This document shows, piece after piece, positions 13,642 through 14,475 of a DNA stretch of 14,475 nt (the first letter of the stretch is position 1; each line of letters opens with the position of its first letter). Origin of the DNA: Gammaproteobacteria bacterium (GTDB lineage: Bacteria > Pseudomonadota > Gammaproteobacteria > Xanthomonadales > Xanthomonadaceae); the NCBI GenBank assembly GCA_026398715.1, contig JAPLSI010000258.1, positions 1 through 14,475 on the forward strand. The letters run 5' to 3'. Made by a program: the position numbers and the translations under genes. The notes below the pieces were generated by a model that did not search any database, was not told the origin of the DNA, and worked only from the letters and a program-made list of their open reading frames with translations.

Positions 13642-14475
13642 CGGTTTTCTCCCGCCTTGGGCGATTGCCAGATCCGGGTCCACACGTCGGGCAAGCGCCG
13701 CGACGCCGCCCATGGCCACTTCAGCTGGCGGGGCGGAATCGGCTGCCATCCATCCTCGCCCGCGCGCGCCACCACGAAGCGGAAACTGTAATCGGGCTCC
13801 GCGCCCATGCGCAGGTCCGCCCATGCGCAGGTCGGCCAGCACCAGTTCTCCCTCCTGGCGCTGTGCCTTCAGGAAGCCGTGTGTGAACCAGAGCAATTCG
13901 CGAACGGCCGGATACGTCTCGGTCGCATCCAGGCCGTCGGTGTCGCTGGCGTGCTCGATGAATTGCATCGGCCCGCTATCGGCCACCAGGGATCGCTGCC
14001 CCTCCATGAATCCGTTCGGCGTCATCACCACCACCCGCCACAGCAAGGTGGTGAACGGCATGGGTGTGGAAACGCGCGGCGCGTCCTGCAAGCCAAGCGC
14101 GGCCAGGCTCGACTCGGCGACGGCATCGACTCGCCACTTGGCGATTTGCGACCATCCCAGGTAACTGCCGCTCAGCAACAGGCCGATGGCCAGCGCGCGT
14201 TGTGCGCCGGGCTTCTGGCCCAGCCACCACGCCGCCACGCAGGCAACGAACAAGGGCAGCGTGAACAGTGGATCGATGATGAACAGGCTCGACCACATGG
14301 TCGGCGGCAGCGCCAGGGGCCAGAGCAGCTGGGTGCCGTAAACGGTAAAGGCATCGATGACCGGATGCGCCAGCAGCGTGACCAGGATCAGCCAGAACCA
14401 GCGCACCGGCGCTTCGCGCACCGGCTGCCAGCGGGACTTAAGCAGCCACCACAGCAGCCCTGCCACGAACGGCAG
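13638..14475 (-). pseudogene. YdjM/DUF457-type membrane 'metal-dependent hydrolase', 5' partial and frameshifted
   Basis: The reading frame is open to the window edge, so the N-terminus lies outside. The visible part begins LPFVAGLLWWLLKSRW. It contains the family core HPVIDAFTVYGTQLLWPL and IIDPLFTLPL, several membrane helices, and a soluble C-terminal part ending LADLRMG. There a perfect 16-bp tandem duplication (13802-13833) shifts the frame. If one copy is removed, the frame continues as AEPDYSFRFVVARAGEDGW and stops at TGA 13640-13638, overlapping the next ATG as ATGA; this is a typical family ending. As the sequence stands, the frame instead runs through the next gene and ends at 13288. 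The family is an inner-membrane protein of uncertain activity. A sequencing or assembly error is possible. Confidence 0.75.
13802..13833. repeat. Perfect 16-bp tandem duplication causing a frameshift
   Basis: CGCCCATGCGCAGGTC occurs twice head to tail (13802-13817 and 13818-13833). The extra 16 bases add five codons plus one base to the minus-strand membrane protein gene. Removing one copy restores the family-like C-terminus. Confidence 0.9.

Noticed and set aside
13288..14466. A genuine two-domain fusion protein of 392 residues
   Set aside because: The join is created by a 16-bp duplication; without it two separate, ATGA-overlapping genes with sensible ends appear. Expression of the fusion in this strain remains possible.

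Overview
The window is high-GC bacterial DNA whose gene content and protein flavour fit a gammaproteobacterium of the Xanthomonadales (Lysobacterales) group. That placement rests on protein resemblance and base composition only; there is no rRNA or other strict marker here.

Layout, left to right. Bases 1-247 carry no gene: a run of small hairpins with GGA in their loops, a bidirectional-looking terminator, and an 11-bp inverted repeat. A minus-strand gene for a lysine-rich histone H1-like protein follows (248-676). Upstream of it is a 652-bp non-coding stretch with more hairpins, a terminator-like stem and a minus-strand promoter whose spacer is a 12-bp palindrome. Next comes the minus-strand glycine cleavage operon gcvT-gcvH-gcvPA (4304 to 1329), closed by a terminator. 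It encodes only the alpha half of a split P-protein; the beta half (gcvPB) is not in the window.

A 619-bp intergenic region (4305-4923) is the most unusual part. Read on the minus strand, it holds a series of hairpins with GGA in the loops, two of them inside an 89-nt domain closed by a perfect 11-bp stem. This resembles the architecture of RNAs that bind CsrA/RsmA. The minus-strand pair qmcA-nfeD (SPFH membrane protein and its NfeD partner) follows, divergent from a plus-strand operon of an ECF sigma factor, a one-pass membrane protein that is probably its anti-sigma factor, and a secreted two-PDZ protein without a protease domain. That operon ends in a strong terminator.

The right third holds a Gdt1/UPF0016 cation exporter, a six-helix membrane diguanylate cyclase, a concentrative nucleoside transporter and dusB, whose probable TTG start overlaps the transporter stop codon. 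Convergent with dusB are a small tail-anchored hypothetical protein and a YdjM/DUF457-type membrane protein. The latter is cut by the window edge and knocked out of frame by a perfect 16-bp tandem duplication, which also fuses it in frame to the downstream small gene.

The main candidates for something undescribed are the GGA-loop RNA structures (three separate sites), the promoter and possible small RNA upstream of the histone-like gene, and the sigma/anti-sigma/PDZ operon. None of these can be proved from sequence alone.
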